Positions 47,173-55,286 of a DNA stretch of 64,000 bases are shown in pieces (within the stretch, counting starts at the first letter, position 1; each line of letters begins with the position of its first letter). The DNA lies in assembly GCF_000766865.1 (NCBI RefSeq), contig NZ_JNFA01000019.1:62001-126000 (forward strand), given 5' to 3'. The position numbers and the translations under genes are program-made. Under the pieces are notes generated by a model. The model saw nothing but the letters and a program-made list of their open reading frames with translations. It did no database searches and had not been told where the DNA came from. The stretch is from Listeria booriae (GTDB lineage Bacteria; Bacillota; Bacilli; Lactobacillales; Listeriaceae).

Positions 47173-47230
47173 ATAATTAACCCTCCTTTCTCCAGAATAT
47201 TACTCGTCTCTAGAGGTAGACGGTCTCATT

Positions 47231-47240
47231 ATTATACCAT
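47231..47240 (-). promoter_or_regulatory. Promoter of the toxin mRNA (RNA I)
   Basis: On the minus strand an extended -10, TGGTATAAT (TATAAT 47231-47236), with no clear -35. Predicted start about 47224; the leader can form a CGTCT/AGACG hairpin near its 5' end (about 47206-47222). Confidence 0.65.
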
Positions 47241-47287
47241 ATAAACTTGGAAATTCCGTGCAAAAACACCCTAAAATTTAACAGCGT

Positions 47288-47383
47288 TTTACGTGTTTTT
47301 AACCCCTTACTATGCTGTTTTAGAAAGAAATTTTGAAACTTCCCTAAGTGCCTATGAGTAGTGCATTTGGGGGAGGTTTTTTA
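47288..47383 (+). ncRNA. Candidate short transcript: promoter plus terminator
   Basis: TTTACG (47288-47293), 17 bases, TATGCT (47311-47316) forms a promoter-like pair. A hairpin follows (AAACTTCCC...GTGC side from 47336 against GCATTTGGGGGAGGTT) with TTTTTT at 47377-47382. The implied RNA is about 60 bases. The GGGGGAGG in the hairpin also precedes an ATG at 47383 opening a 36-codon frame, so a leader peptide is another reading. Confidence 0.4.
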
Positions 47384-47439
47384 TGACTTATTTAGGTACT
47401 TATGAGGCTTGCTCGTTCGCTTTTTTATTTTTGTTACGT

Positions 47440-47580
47440 TATAATAGTTGTCAGAGAGAACTGTGTTATTCGAAATGGAATCATTACTTTTGATTTTTGA
47501 CTCAAATATAACGGCGGTTTCGAATATACACCTGTGAAAAGTTGAGAACTTCTGATGTCCCAACTTTTATTTCTTTTTTT
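47440..47580 (+). promoter_or_regulatory. opuC upstream region: -10 and leader terminator-like hairpin
   Basis: TATAAT at 47440-47445, then AAAAGTTG (47537-47544) pairing with CAACTTTT (47561-47568) followed by a T-rich tract to 47580. The opuCA start is 86 bases further. Either an attenuated leader or a separate short RNA. I cannot identify a sigma-B promoter with confidence. Confidence 0.4.
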
Positions 47581-47665
47581 AATAAGTTTTTCTGTTGAAT
47601 TTGAAATTTTTCGTTATTTCAATGGAAATACATATTGCTGTTAACTAAACTCGGAGGTGTCTAGA

Positions 47666-48835
47666 TTGCTAAGATTTGAACATGTTTCAAAGATTTACAA
47701 GGGAGGTAAAACGGCGGTCAATGATCTGAACTTGGATATTGATCGTGGCGAATTTATTTGTTTTATCGGACCAAGTGGTTGCGGGAAGACAACAACGATG
47801 AAGATGATAAACCGCTTGATTGAGCCTACAGAAGGCCAGATCTTTATCAACGACAAAGATATTATGAAGGAAGATCCGGTAAAACTGCGTCGGTCGATAG
47901 GCTATGTCATTCAGCAAATTGGCTTGATGCCGCATATGACGATTCGCGAAAATATTGTACTCGTTCCGAAACTTTTAAAATGGTCGGAAGAAAAGAAAAA
48001 TGAACGTGCAAAAGAACTGATTAAGCTAGTAGATTTGCCAGAGGAATACTTAGATCGTTATCCGTATGAATTAAGTGGTGGGCAGCAACAACGGATTGGT
48101 GTGCTTCGTGCGCTAGCGGCCGAACAGAACTTGATTTTGATGGATGAGCCTTTTGGTGCGCTCGATCCGATTACGCGTGATTCTTTGCAAGAGGAATTTA
48201 AGAACTTGCAGCGCGAACTTGGGAAAACGATTATTTTCGTAACGCATGATATGGATGAAGCGATTAAGCTTGCGGACCGCATTGTTATTATGCGCGGTGG
48301 TGAGGTTGTGCAATTTGATACGCCTGATGAGATTTTGCGTAATCCGGCTGATAAGTTTGTAGAAGACTTTATTGGGAAAGATCGCTTAATTGAGGCGCGT
48401 CCAAATGTGACGAATGTAGAACAAATTATGAATAAGGCGCCAGTTTCGATTACGGCGGATAAATCCTTGCAAGCTGCGATTCAACTCATGAAGGATCGTC
48501 GTGTTGATACATTGCTTGTGACGGATGATCAGAATGTGCTAAAAGGTATCATTGACGTAGAGGCTATTGAGCATAATCGCCGGACTGCGACGTCTGTTGT
48601 TGATATTTTAGATAAGAACGTTTTTTATGTGAGAAAAGACGCGTTGTTGCGTGATACGATGCAGCGGATTTTGAAACGTGGCTTTAAATATGTACCAGTG
48701 GTGGATGAGAAGAATCGCCTTGTTGGGATTGTGACTCGTGCAAGTTTGGTAGACATTGTTTATGATTCCATCTGGGGCGATTTAGAAGAGACAGAAGCAG
48801 CTGTGGAACAACAAAAAGAGGAAGTACACGAATAA
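47666..48835 (+). CDS. opuCA: OpuC osmolyte ABC transporter, ATP-binding protein
   Basis: ATPase of the carnitine/betaine/choline-type osmolyte importer, 389 residues. Walker A GPSGCGKTT, signature LSGGQQQR, Walker B LILMDEPFGALD, then two C-terminal CBS domains (about 255-375) that sense ionic strength or nucleotides in this family. TTG 47666 is the start: CGGAGG lies 8 bases upstream and MLRFEHVSKIYKGG matches the family; the GTG at 47657 lies within the RBS. Confidence 0.95.
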   Translation: MLRFEHVSKIYKGGKTAVNDLNLDIDRGEFICFIGPSGCGKTTTMKMINRLIEPTEGQIFINDKDIMKEDPVKLRRSIGYVIQQIGLMPHMTIRENIVLVPKLLKWSEEKKNERAKELIKLVDLPEEYLDRYPYELSGGQQQRIGVLRALAAEQNLILMDEPFGALDPITRDSLQEEFKNLQRELGKTIIFVTHDMDEAIKLADRIVIMRGGEVVQFDTPDEILRNPADKFVEDFIGKDRLIEARPNVTNVEQIMNKAPVSITADKSLQAAIQLMKDRRVDTLLVTDDQNVLKGIIDVEAIEHNRRTATSVVDILDKNVFYVRKDALLRDTMQRILKRGFKYVPVVDEKNRLVGIVTRASLVDIVYDSIWGDLEETEAAVEQQKEEVHE

Positions 48836-48854
48836 AATTAGGAGGTTATTTTAA

Positions 48855-49508
48855 ATGGACGCGATTACGCAATTTTTTCAAGACAACGGCCATGACCTGC
48901 TAGTAAAAACGTGGGAACACCTGTATATCTCGCTTTCGGCGGTAATATTAGGTATTGTTGTGGCTGTGCCAGTCGGAATTCTTCTGACACGCTCGCCAAA
49001 AATCGCAAATTTCGTCATTGGTATTGTAAGTGTATTGCAAACCGTGCCTTCACTTGCGATCTTGGCTTTCATTATTCCAATTTTAGGCGTTGGTAAAATA
49101 CCAGCGATTGTAGCATTGTTCATCTATTCTGTGCTGCCAATCATGCGTAACACTTTCATCGGTGTTCGCGGAGTCGACAAAAACTTAATCGAATCAGGGC
49201 GCGGTATGGGGATGACTTCTTGGCAACTCGTCAAAAATGTCGAACTACCAAACTCGATTTCGGTCATCATGGCAGGTATTCGCTTATCTGCTGTATACAT
49301 TATTGCTTGGGCAACGCTTGCTTCTTATATCGGAGCTGGCGGACTAGGTGACTTTATTTTCAACGGCTTGAATTTATACCGTCCAGATTTAATTCTCGGT
49401 GGTGCGATTCCAGTTACTATTTTAGCCTTATTAGTAGAGTTCTTCCTAGGTAAACTAGAAGTTAAAATTACACCAAAAGCGATTCGCGCAGCAAAGGAGG
49501 GGCAGTAA
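48855..49508 (+). CDS. opuCB: OpuC permease subunit
   Basis: Membrane permease, 217 residues, about six TM helices, with the binding-protein-dependent transport EAA-like loop ([20 protein letters not shown]). RBS AGGAGG before ATG. It is paired with opuCD, a close paralog in the same operon; the two probably form a heterodimer. Confidence 0.94.
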   Translation: MDAITQFFQDNGHDLLVKTWEHLYISLSAVILGIVVAVPVGILLTRSPKIANFVIGIVSVLQTVPSLAILAFIIPILGVGKIPAIVALFIYSVLPIMRNTFIGVRGVDKNLIESGRGMGMTSWQLVKNVELPNSISVIMAGIRLSAVYIIAWATLASYIGAGGLGDFIFNGLNLYRPDLILGGAIPVTILALLVEFFLGKLEVKITPKAIRAAKEGQ

Positions 49509-49509
49509 G

Positions 49510-50430
49510 ATGAAGTTCAAACTAGCAACAAAACTCACTGCCATCCTGCTTAGCATCTCTCTTTTATCCGCGTGTGCCTTGCCAGGTCTTGGCGGAAGCA
49601 CAGATGGCACCATCAAAATAGGAACGATGTCCACAACCGAATCACAAATCGTCGGAAACATCGTGAGACAAATGATTGAACACGATACAGATTTAAAAGT
49701 AGAAATGGTCAACAATCTCGGTTCCTCTGTCGTGCAACATCAGGCCATGGTAAACGGTGATATTGATATCTCAGCCACGCGCTACACAGGGACAGATTTA
49801 GTAGGTCCACTTGGCGAAGAACCAATTAAAGACCCAGAAAAAGCACTAGAAGCCGTCAAAAAAGGTTTTGCGGATCGTTTTGATCAATATTGGTTTGATT
49901 CTTACGGTTTTGCGAACACATATGCCTTTATGGTGCGTCAAGATACAGCGAAGAAATATAACTTAAAAACAGTCAGTGACATGCGCGCTGTTGAAAACCA
50001 ATTGGTCGCTGGTGTCGATAATTCGTGGATGGAACGTGCCGGAGACGGATACAAAGCGTTTTCCAAAGAATACGACATCACTTTCAAAAAGATTTTCCCG
50101 ATGCAAATTGGCTTGATTTACACAGCTTTGAAAAATGACCAAATGGATGTGGCCTTAGGTTACTCCACAGATGGTCGGATTCCAACGTATAACTTAGTCG
50201 TTTTAAAAGACGATAAACACTTTTTCCCACCATATGATGCATCGCCAATGGCTACCGATAAAATTTTAAAAGAGCATCCAGAACTTAAAACAACTATTAA
50301 TAAGTTAGTCGGTACGATTTCCACGGAAGAAATGCAGAAACTGAACTACCAAGCAGATGGCGAACTTAAAGAACCGTCCATCGTCGCGGAAGAATTTCTA
50401 AAAAAACATAATTACTTTGAAGATAAATAA
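49510..50430 (+). CDS. opuCC: OpuC substrate-binding lipoprotein
   Basis: 306 residues. Lipoprotein signal with LLSAC (Cys about 21), then a two-lobe osmolyte-binding domain (OpuAC type) with IKIGTMSTTESQIV and the aromatic/Tyr-rich ligand pocket (ISATRYTGTDL). AAGGAGG upstream lies within the end of opuCB. It hands carnitine or betaine to OpuCB/CD at the outer face of the membrane. Confidence 0.94.
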   Translation: MKFKLATKLTAILLSISLLSACALPGLGGSTDGTIKIGTMSTTESQIVGNIVRQMIEHDTDLKVEMVNNLGSSVVQHQAMVNGDIDISATRYTGTDLVGPLGEEPIKDPEKALEAVKKGFADRFDQYWFDSYGFANTYAFMVRQDTAKKYNLKTVSDMRAVENQLVAGVDNSWMERAGDGYKAFSKEYDITFKKIFPMQIGLIYTALKNDQMDVALGYSTDGRIPTYNLVVLKDDKHFFPPYDASPMATDKILKEHPELKTTINKLVGTISTEEMQKLNYQADGELKEPSIVAEEFLKKHNYFEDK

Positions 50431-50445
50431 GGAGGTGTCGACAAA

Positions 50446-51117
50446 ATGGAAACATTCAAGCAGCTCATAGACTACTATCAAACAAATGGAAGCTACGTAA
50501 TGGAAGAATTCTGGCGGCATTTCTTAATGAGTGCTTACGGCGTCATCTTTGCGGCAATCGTCGCGATTCCGCTAGGCATTTATATCGCTCGGAAGAAAAA
50601 ACTAGCTGGTTGGGTCATTCAAACAGCAAACGTCATTCAAACCATTCCAGCCTTAGCGTTACTTGCGATGCTCATGCTCGTTATGGGACTCGGCACAAAT
50701 ACTGTCGTGCTATCCTTGTTCCTATATTCCATCCTACCAATCCTAAAAAACACATACACAGGTATCCAAAACGTAGATGGCGCACTATTAGAATCAGGAA
50801 AAGCAATGGGAATGACAAAATGGCAAGTTTTGCGCATGATTGAAATTCCGCTCGCACTATCCGTCATCATGGCAGGTATTCGAAACGCCCTTGTTATCGC
50901 TATTGGTGTTGCGGCAATCGGAACATTCGTTGGAGCAGGAGGCCTAGGAGACATTATCGTACGTGGAACAAACGCCACAAACGGTACAGCAATTATTCTA
51001 GCCGGAGCAATCCCAACCGCATTAATGGCAGTAATGGCCGACCTATTACTTGGCTGGGTCGAACGAACATTAAACCCAGTGAAAAACAAAAAGAAAAGCC
51101 TGACAGAAGCATTATAA
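50446..51117 (+). CDS. opuCD: OpuC permease subunit
   Basis: Second permease, 223 residues, about six TM segments with the EAA-like loop ESGKAMGMTKWQVLRMIEIP. It is similar to opuCB across the whole length. It shows a higher share of C-ending codons than opuCB. Last gene of the operon, followed by a clear terminator. Confidence 0.94.
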   Translation: METFKQLIDYYQTNGSYVMEEFWRHFLMSAYGVIFAAIVAIPLGIYIARKKKLAGWVIQTANVIQTIPALALLAMLMLVMGLGTNTVVLSLFLYSILPILKNTYTGIQNVDGALLESGKAMGMTKWQVLRMIEIPLALSVIMAGIRNALVIAIGVAAIGTFVGAGGLGDIIVRGTNATNGTAIILAGAIPTALMAVMADLLLGWVERTLNPVKNKKKSLTEAL

Positions 51118-51120
51118 TTT

Positions 51121-51166
51121 AAAAAACGAACTATTACCTAATTAGAGGTTTAATAGTTCGTTTTTA
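51121..51166 (+). terminator. Terminator after opuCD
   Basis: AAAAAACGAACTATTA pairs with TAATAGTTCGTTTTT across a short loop. Confidence 0.93.
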
Positions 51167-51234
51167 ATCTGCGTAAAATAGCGTTTTTCATCTAAAAATA
51201 AAATTGGTTCGGTTTTAGAAGGAGGGAACAAGAA

Positions 51235-51741
51235 ATGCAATCCACGCTTATTATCATCCGAGGCAACTCAGGAAGCGGCAAAACAACCATTGCCCAGCAG
51301 CTACAAAAAGAACTTGGTCCTGGCACCATGCTCATTTCACAAGACGTTATCCGCCGAGATATCCTACATACGAAAGACCGCGAAGGTAACCCAAGCATCC
51401 AACTCATCCAAAACATCGCCATCTACGGCAAAGAACACTGCAACCACGTCATCATTGAAGGCATCCTAGGAAATAAAAACTACCAAGCCATGCTTCACGA
51501 ACTAATCACACTTTTCAACAAGCAAGCCATTGTTTGCTATTTCGACATTCCATTCGCTGAAACACTCAAACGGCACCAAACAAAACCTAACGCACACGAG
51601 TTTGGCGTTCAGAAAATGCAGGAATGGTGGCTAGACAAAGATTATCTAGGCGTTCCAAACGAAATCATCTGGACTGCGCAAGACACACCAACAGAAATCC
51701 TTCACAGTCTCCACGAACAACTAAAAAAGCCGTCCCAATAA
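51235..51741 (+). CDS. P-loop kinase (AAA_33/zeta-like fold), hypothetical
   Basis: 168 residues. Walker A RGNSGSGKTT (residues 8-17), DVIRRDIL following the first helix, VIIEGIL as Walker-B-like strand, and FDIPFAETLKRHQTK in the lid region. This is the kinase-like layout of small-molecule phosphotransferases and zeta toxins; the substrate is unknown and no antitoxin is adjacent. RBS AGGAGGG precedes ATG. High share of C-ending codons. Confidence 0.8.
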   Translation: MQSTLIIIRGNSGSGKTTIAQQLQKELGPGTMLISQDVIRRDILHTKDREGNPSIQLIQNIAIYGKEHCNHVIIEGILGNKNYQAMLHELITLFNKQAIVCYFDIPFAETLKRHQTKPNAHEFGVQKMQEWWLDKDYLGVPNEIIWTAQDTPTEILHSLHEQLKKPSQ

Positions 51742-51755
51742 GGAACAGCTAGGTG

Positions 51756-52043
51756 CTAAAACAGCGCAATAAGATAAACAATCACATAAATCACGCCAAT
51801 AATAGCAGGAATAATCGAAGCCATCAACAAGAAAATCTGATACATTGGCTTGCGTTTCATCTGCATCCCTTTAATACTTAGATAAAACCCAAGAAAACCA
51901 GAGCCTCCCATTAAAATAGCGACAATAAATAGCAAACTCTCCGGCCAGCTAAAGTTATATATCACATACAAACAAAGATAACCAAAAAGAATAAATAAAA
52001 TGTTAACATCAACTAGCGCTTTCCATCGTTCATTTTTAGGCAC
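51756..52043 (-). CDS. Small three-TM membrane protein
   Basis: 95 residues with three hydrophobic segments (about 14-30, 36-57 and 68-93). GTG start at 52043 with a GAGGAG motif about 11 bases upstream. It is convergent with the P-loop kinase gene. No family recognised. Confidence 0.65.
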   Translation of the reverse strand: MPKNERWKALVDVNILFILFGYLCLYVIYNFSWPESLLFIVAILMGGSGFLGFYLSIKGMQMKRKPMYQIFLLMASIIPAIIGVIYVIVYLIALF

Positions 52044-52200
52044 GTAACTTCCAACTCCTCACGTCACTTAGTATAGCTGAAACAAGGGCAGTTATGCAAG
52101 TGAAGCTTTTGGTAAAAAAGAAAGCAAAACAATGCCGTTCCTATTTTTGAATTACAATAATATTATTATGTAAACTAATTAGGCGTTTAATAACTTTCCC

Positions 52201-52229
52201 CTGACATTTTGATCATTTTCCTTTATAAT
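52201..52229 (+). promoter_or_regulatory. Sigma-A promoter of the coiled-coil gene and murB
   Basis: CTGACA (52201-52206), 17 bases, TATAAT (52224-52229). Start about 52236, leader about 33 bases. Confidence 0.8.
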
Positions 52230-52268
52230 AGAGGATAGGAACATAAATGCCGAATGAAGGTGATATAG

Positions 52269-53108
52269 ATGGTAAACAAAAATCCAAAAGAATATAAAAA
52301 AATGCTCGAAAATAATCATACGTTACCATATAAAGTTCGCATTGATAACCAGCGCTATGATGTCATCGTCTATTCGATGCTTGGTAAAATCACTGGTATC
52401 ATTGTGGCAAATGAAAATGGTCTTACTGTTAATCGTGCCATTGCCCAAGAAGTCATCGAACAGGTGCAGAAATACAGCTTTTATTTCGATTACTTGAAGA
52501 AACGCACGCAATTAGTGAAAGAAAGAGATAGCATTACTGCAGAAAGAATCGAAGGCGTTCAACGTATTTTAAATGAGAAGGGCCTGTTTGGCGAGAAGAT
52601 GCAATTAGAAATCGACCAGCTGAACTTGGCGCTAGAAGTTTACAAGCAACAACAACGCAAATTAGATATTTATCAAGAAGACATCGCATTACTCAATGAA
52701 AAAATTGAGTCTCAGCATGAAATCTACGAAGAAGATTGGCATTATGCTGAGGATTTATCGCTTGCTTACGCGATTGCAGCGTATGGGCAAAGTCTATACT
52801 TAGAGAAAACTCGCGATATTCGCCGCAAAATGCTAAAATGGACCCAGCTACACGGCAAAATGTTGCCACCAGAACCCCGCAAAGCGCTGACGAAACTAAC
52901 ATTTGTACTTAGCGAAGCGCAAGCAGGACATATTTTTGAGCAAATTATCTCGCTTATCCCGATGCTTGAAATCGGTTTGACACTGCATAAAGAACAAGAA
53001 ATCCCAGCCCGAGTGAAGGAATTTGGAAAAGCGTACGAGCTTCATCTGCGAAATTATGAACCACCGATGGAGCAAATCACGCCATTAATCCGAAATAAAC
53101 AACGCTAA
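52269..53108 (+). CDS. Hypothetical cytoplasmic coiled-coil protein
   Basis: 279 residues, no signal or TM. The N-terminal 60 residues are mixed alpha/beta (YKVRIDNQRYDVIVYSMLGK); residues about 70-185 are heptad-rich coiled coil (ERDSITAERIEGVQRILNEK and following); the C-terminus is helical. It is unknown to me. It is 28 bases upstream of murB and shares its promoter, so expression is tied to wall synthesis, but no role can be assigned. Confidence 0.75.
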   Translation: MVNKNPKEYKKMLENNHTLPYKVRIDNQRYDVIVYSMLGKITGIIVANENGLTVNRAIAQEVIEQVQKYSFYFDYLKKRTQLVKERDSITAERIEGVQRILNEKGLFGEKMQLEIDQLNLALEVYKQQQRKLDIYQEDIALLNEKIESQHEIYEEDWHYAEDLSLAYAIAAYGQSLYLEKTRDIRRKMLKWTQLHGKMLPPEPRKALTKLTFVLSEAQAGHIFEQIISLIPMLEIGLTLHKEQEIPARVKEFGKAYELHLRNYEPPMEQITPLIRNKQR

Positions 53109-53136
53109 ATAAAGCGAAAGAAAGGTTTTTAGACGC

Positions 53137-54051
53137 ATGGAACTGACAGAAATCGAAGAACGATTAACAAAAGAAATACCAACACTTATCGTCAAGAAAA
53201 ACGAAGACTTGGCGCCCTATACATTCACAAAAACAGGTGGCAAAGCAGATATTTTTGTCATGCCTACATCGCATGATTTAGCAGCTAGAACAATCGCTTT
53301 TACACAAGAACATGGCGTGCCGTTAACAGTGCTTGGAAACGGTTCTAATTTAATCATTAAAGATGGCGGCATTCGTGGCATTGTGATGTATTTAGATGCA
53401 TTGCACGCCATTAAACGCGAAGGCACGAAGATTGTCGCTGGTTGTGGCGCTAAAATCATTGATGTATCCCGATTTGCCTTAGAATCATCACTTAGCGGTT
53501 TAGAATTCGCGTGTGGCATCCCAGGATCTGTCGGTGGTGCCCTATACATGAATGCAGGCGCATACGGCGGCGAAATCTCAGACGTCCTAATCGAAGCAAC
53601 CGTCATTACACCATCCGGAGAAATCAAACAGCTCCAAAAAGACCAACTAGAAGCCAAATACCGCAAAAGCTCGATTGCCGATAAAAACTACACCGTATTA
53701 GAAGCAGTATTCGAATTGCAACTAGCAGAATCACACACAATCGCGCTCAAAATGGAAGAACTAACAACTTTGCGTGAAGAGAAGCAACCACTGGAATACC
53801 CATCATGCGGCAGTGTTTTCAAACGCCCACCAGGTCATTTTGCTGGGAGACTAATTCAAGACGCAGGACTTCAAGGGCACCAAATCGGCGGCGCACAAGT
53901 ATCAACAAAACACGCTGGCTTTATTGTAAACATCGACAATGCGACGGCAACCGATTATATGAATCTTATTGACCACGTCCAAAAAACAGTCCTAGCGCAT
54001 TCAGGTGTACTACTAGAAACAGAAGTAAAAATTATTGGTGAAGATAAGTAA
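53137..54051 (+). CDS. murB: UDP-N-acetylenolpyruvoylglucosamine reductase
   Basis: FAD enzyme that makes UDP-MurNAc for peptidoglycan. FAD-domain marks: TKTGGKADIF (about 30-39), LGNGSNLIIKDGG (about 67-79), GIPGSVGGALYMNAGAYGGE (about 127-146) and the C-terminal catalytic SCGSVFKRPPG. Type II MurB, 304 residues. Followed by a terminator. Confidence 0.96.
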   Translation: MELTEIEERLTKEIPTLIVKKNEDLAPYTFTKTGGKADIFVMPTSHDLAARTIAFTQEHGVPLTVLGNGSNLIIKDGGIRGIVMYLDALHAIKREGTKIVAGCGAKIIDVSRFALESSLSGLEFACGIPGSVGGALYMNAGAYGGEISDVLIEATVITPSGEIKQLQKDQLEAKYRKSSIADKNYTVLEAVFELQLAESHTIALKMEELTTLREEKQPLEYPSCGSVFKRPPGHFAGRLIQDAGLQGHQIGGAQVSTKHAGFIVNIDNATATDYMNLIDHVQKTVLAHSGVLLETEVKIIGEDK

Positions 54052-54070
54052 AATAAATGAAACGCTTAAT

Positions 54071-54110
54071 AAGCACTTATGGCTTTCCGATGCATAAGTG
54101 CTTTTGTTTT
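54071..54110 (+). terminator. Terminator after murB
   Basis: AAGCACTTATG (54071-54081) pairs with CATAAGTGCTT (54093-54103), then TTTG and TTTTG. Confidence 0.9.
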
Positions 54111-54179
54111 GTGGTGCAACACGACGCTTTTTTTGGTACAATGAAGTAAGGTCTAATACATAACCTAGGAGGATTGATT

Positions 54180-55220
54180 TTGGAGGCTTTTATTAATTTA
54201 TTTTATAATCGTAGTTTTCGGCGAGTACTGGTCTTTGTGCTAGTTGCCTTTGTACTATATTTAATGCGGAGTATGATCGACATTATTTTGCTAACATTTA
54301 TTTTCTCGTTTTTGATTAATCGCTTGGAGAACTTTATTTTGAAGCGGATATCGATTTATCGGAAAATTATCGTTATTGTGCTGTACGCGTTAATTGCGTT
54401 GGGAATTACGTTACTTATCGTGAAGTATATTCCGATGTTGATTGAACAATTGGATCAGCTGATTCGCTCGATTAATGGTTTTTACACGAAGCCTGGGAAT
54501 AATGAGACCGTCAATTACATTATGAACTTGCTAAAAGAGTTCGAGGTGACGAAATATGTGAATGATGGCGTGCAGTTCTTATTTGCATACTTGGCGAACA
54601 TTGGTGTCGTAGCAATGAATACGTTTATTGCGCTAATACTCAGCTTGTTCTTCTCACTAGGAAAAGAAAGACTAATCTTATTTACTAGCAAATTCGGACA
54701 TAGTAAAGTCGCTTTCATTTACGAAGAATTAAGCTATTTCGGTAGAAAATTCAACGAGACATTCGGAAAAGTAATTGAAGCACAATTTATGATTGCCCTG
54801 GTGAACTGCGTGCTCACAACGATTGCCTTATGGATTATGGGCTTTCCGCAATTGTTCTCACTAGCCATCATGGTGTTCTTGCTAGGCTTGATTCCAGTTG
54901 CAGGGGTTATCATTTCCATGGTACCGTTAACGATTATTGCTTATACGATTGGCGGCGTGAACTATGTCTTAATTATTTTAGTGCTAGTCGTTGTGATTCA
55001 TGCGATTGAGTCTTATATTTTGAATCCGAAATTGATGTCAGCTAAAACAGATCTACCGGTCTTTTATACGTTCATTATCCTCATTTTCTCCGAGCATTTC
55101 TTTGGTATTTGGGGACTGATTGTTGGTATTCCGGTGTTCATGTTCTTGCTGGATGTCTTAGGCGTGATTAATGAAGACGAAGTACTGGTACACCCAGATA
55201 AAAAAGTACTAGATAAATAA
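54180..55220 (+). CDS. AI-2E/PerM family transporter
   Basis: 346 residues with about eight TM segments and the family's long amphipathic middle region (LIRSINGFYTKPGN). The C-terminal half carries GLIPVAGVIISMVPLTIIA and HAIESYILNPKLMS, typical of the AI-2E exporter family (UPF0118). Some members export AI-2 or act in Na+/H+ exchange; the substrate is unknown here. TTG 54180 has AGGAGG 7 bases upstream; TTG 54174 is too close. A TGGTACAAT -10 lies upstream. Confidence 0.88.
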   Translation: MEAFINLFYNRSFRRVLVFVLVAFVLYLMRSMIDIILLTFIFSFLINRLENFILKRISIYRKIIVIVLYALIALGITLLIVKYIPMLIEQLDQLIRSINGFYTKPGNNETVNYIMNLLKEFEVTKYVNDGVQFLFAYLANIGVVAMNTFIALILSLFFSLGKERLILFTSKFGHSKVAFIYEELSYFGRKFNETFGKVIEAQFMIALVNCVLTTIALWIMGFPQLFSLAIMVFLLGLIPVAGVIISMVPLTIIAYTIGGVNYVLIILVLVVVIHAIESYILNPKLMSAKTDLPVFYTFIILIFSEHFFGIWGLIVGIPVFMFLLDVLGVINEDEVLVHPDKKVLDK

Positions 55221-55225
55221 TATGA

Positions 55226-55266
55226 AAGCTGAGAAAGTTGATAATGCGATTTTCTCAGTTTTTTTA
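55226..55266 (+). terminator. Terminator after the AI-2E family gene
   Basis: AAGCTGAGAAA pairs with TTTCTCAGTT (one G-T), followed by a run of Ts. Confidence 0.85.
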
Positions 55267-55286
55267 ACCAAAAAGGGGATATGAGT

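Noticed and set aside
51235-51741. Zeta-toxin call for the P-loop kinase
   Set aside because: Fold is similar, but no epsilon-type antitoxin precedes it and its motifs fit generic small-molecule kinases equally well.
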